Shown here in pieces: positions 63,753-64,000 of a stretch of 64,000 nt of DNA. Position numbers and translations under genes: made by a program. Under the pieces are notes generated by a model that ran no database searches, had not been told where the DNA came from, and worked only from the letters and a program-made list of their open reading frames with translations. Within the stretch, counting starts at the first letter, position 1. The number at the start of each line of letters is the position of its first letter. Origin of the DNA: Hirudo medicinalis (lineage: Eukaryota; Annelida; Clitellata; Hirudinida; Hirudinidae); contig MPNW01000102.1 of the NCBI GenBank assembly GCA_011800805.1, positions 19,215 through 83,214 of the forward strand, read 5' to 3'.

Positions 63753-64000
63753 GTGAGTTCTTTTTTAAAAGCAATCGAATTGATTAAACAACATTCAAGT
63801 TAGTTCGGAGGGTTGAGTTCTTGCATGTGGCGGTAACGGTAACAGGCTTAATGTAATGCGTTGCTGCCACAAACGCCCTCGAGAAGGTAATGTTAACAAA
63901 AAGTACCTCTGATGCTATGCATATGGCTCTATCAATGAACTACAATTAGAAATTGAACTATTTTTCACCTTTTAAACAACTACTCCCACAATTGGCCATC
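63753..64000. other. Intron of the heat shock factor gene
   Basis: No further exon was recognised before the window ends. Confidence 0.5.

Overview
The window is AT-rich animal nuclear DNA with spliced genes, many decayed transposable elements and two runs of N. Its host genes resemble known metazoan proteins (RNA polymerase II largest subunit, EMC4, PCLAF/PAF15, a heat shock factor). Its repeat load is typical of marine invertebrates: Helitron, hAT, Tc1, MULE, Gypsy, Copia and several non-LTR families. I cannot name the species.

Six host genes can be assembled by joining exons with matching phase. (1) 5273-15419 (+) encodes a 244-residue signal-peptide, cysteine-rich, single-pass membrane protein; one intron of about 9 kb is filled with transposons. 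(2) 26110-26825 (+) is EMC4, preceded by a broken duplicate of one exon. (3) 30841-31464 (-) is a three-exon PCLAF/PAF15 gene of 74 residues. (4) 37243-48398 (-) is the complete RPB1 gene: 23 exons, 1863 residues, with an unusually degenerate C-terminal heptad domain. (5) 57533-57925 (-) is an unrecognised two-exon gene of 99 residues. (6) 62711 to beyond the right edge (+) is the start of a heat shock factor.

The rest is layered mobile DNA. 1-4470 holds two non-LTR remnants, a nested palindrome and a Tc1-derived MITE. 6200-13930 holds a hAT, then a Helitron interrupted by a Tc1 element and by another DNA element, then a pogo-like piece; all lie inside the large intron of gene 1. 16134-24229 holds a Gypsy element split by a Tc1 element and a SINE-like repeat, L2-like LINE ends, and a Copia element with its 3' LTR. 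27447-29935 holds LTR and DNA-transposon remnants. 33552-36311 is a hAT element that itself received two LINE insertions, one of them marked by an exact 46-bp target duplication. 48660-55558 holds MITEs, GC-rich repeats and two LTR elements with the same tRNA-primer site. 56365-61840 holds MULE, LINE, hAT and foldback remnants.

The host genes belong to unrelated housekeeping or regulatory roles (transcription, ER membrane insertion, PCNA binding, stress response) and do not form a cluster. All assignments come from reading the sequence; no database search was run.
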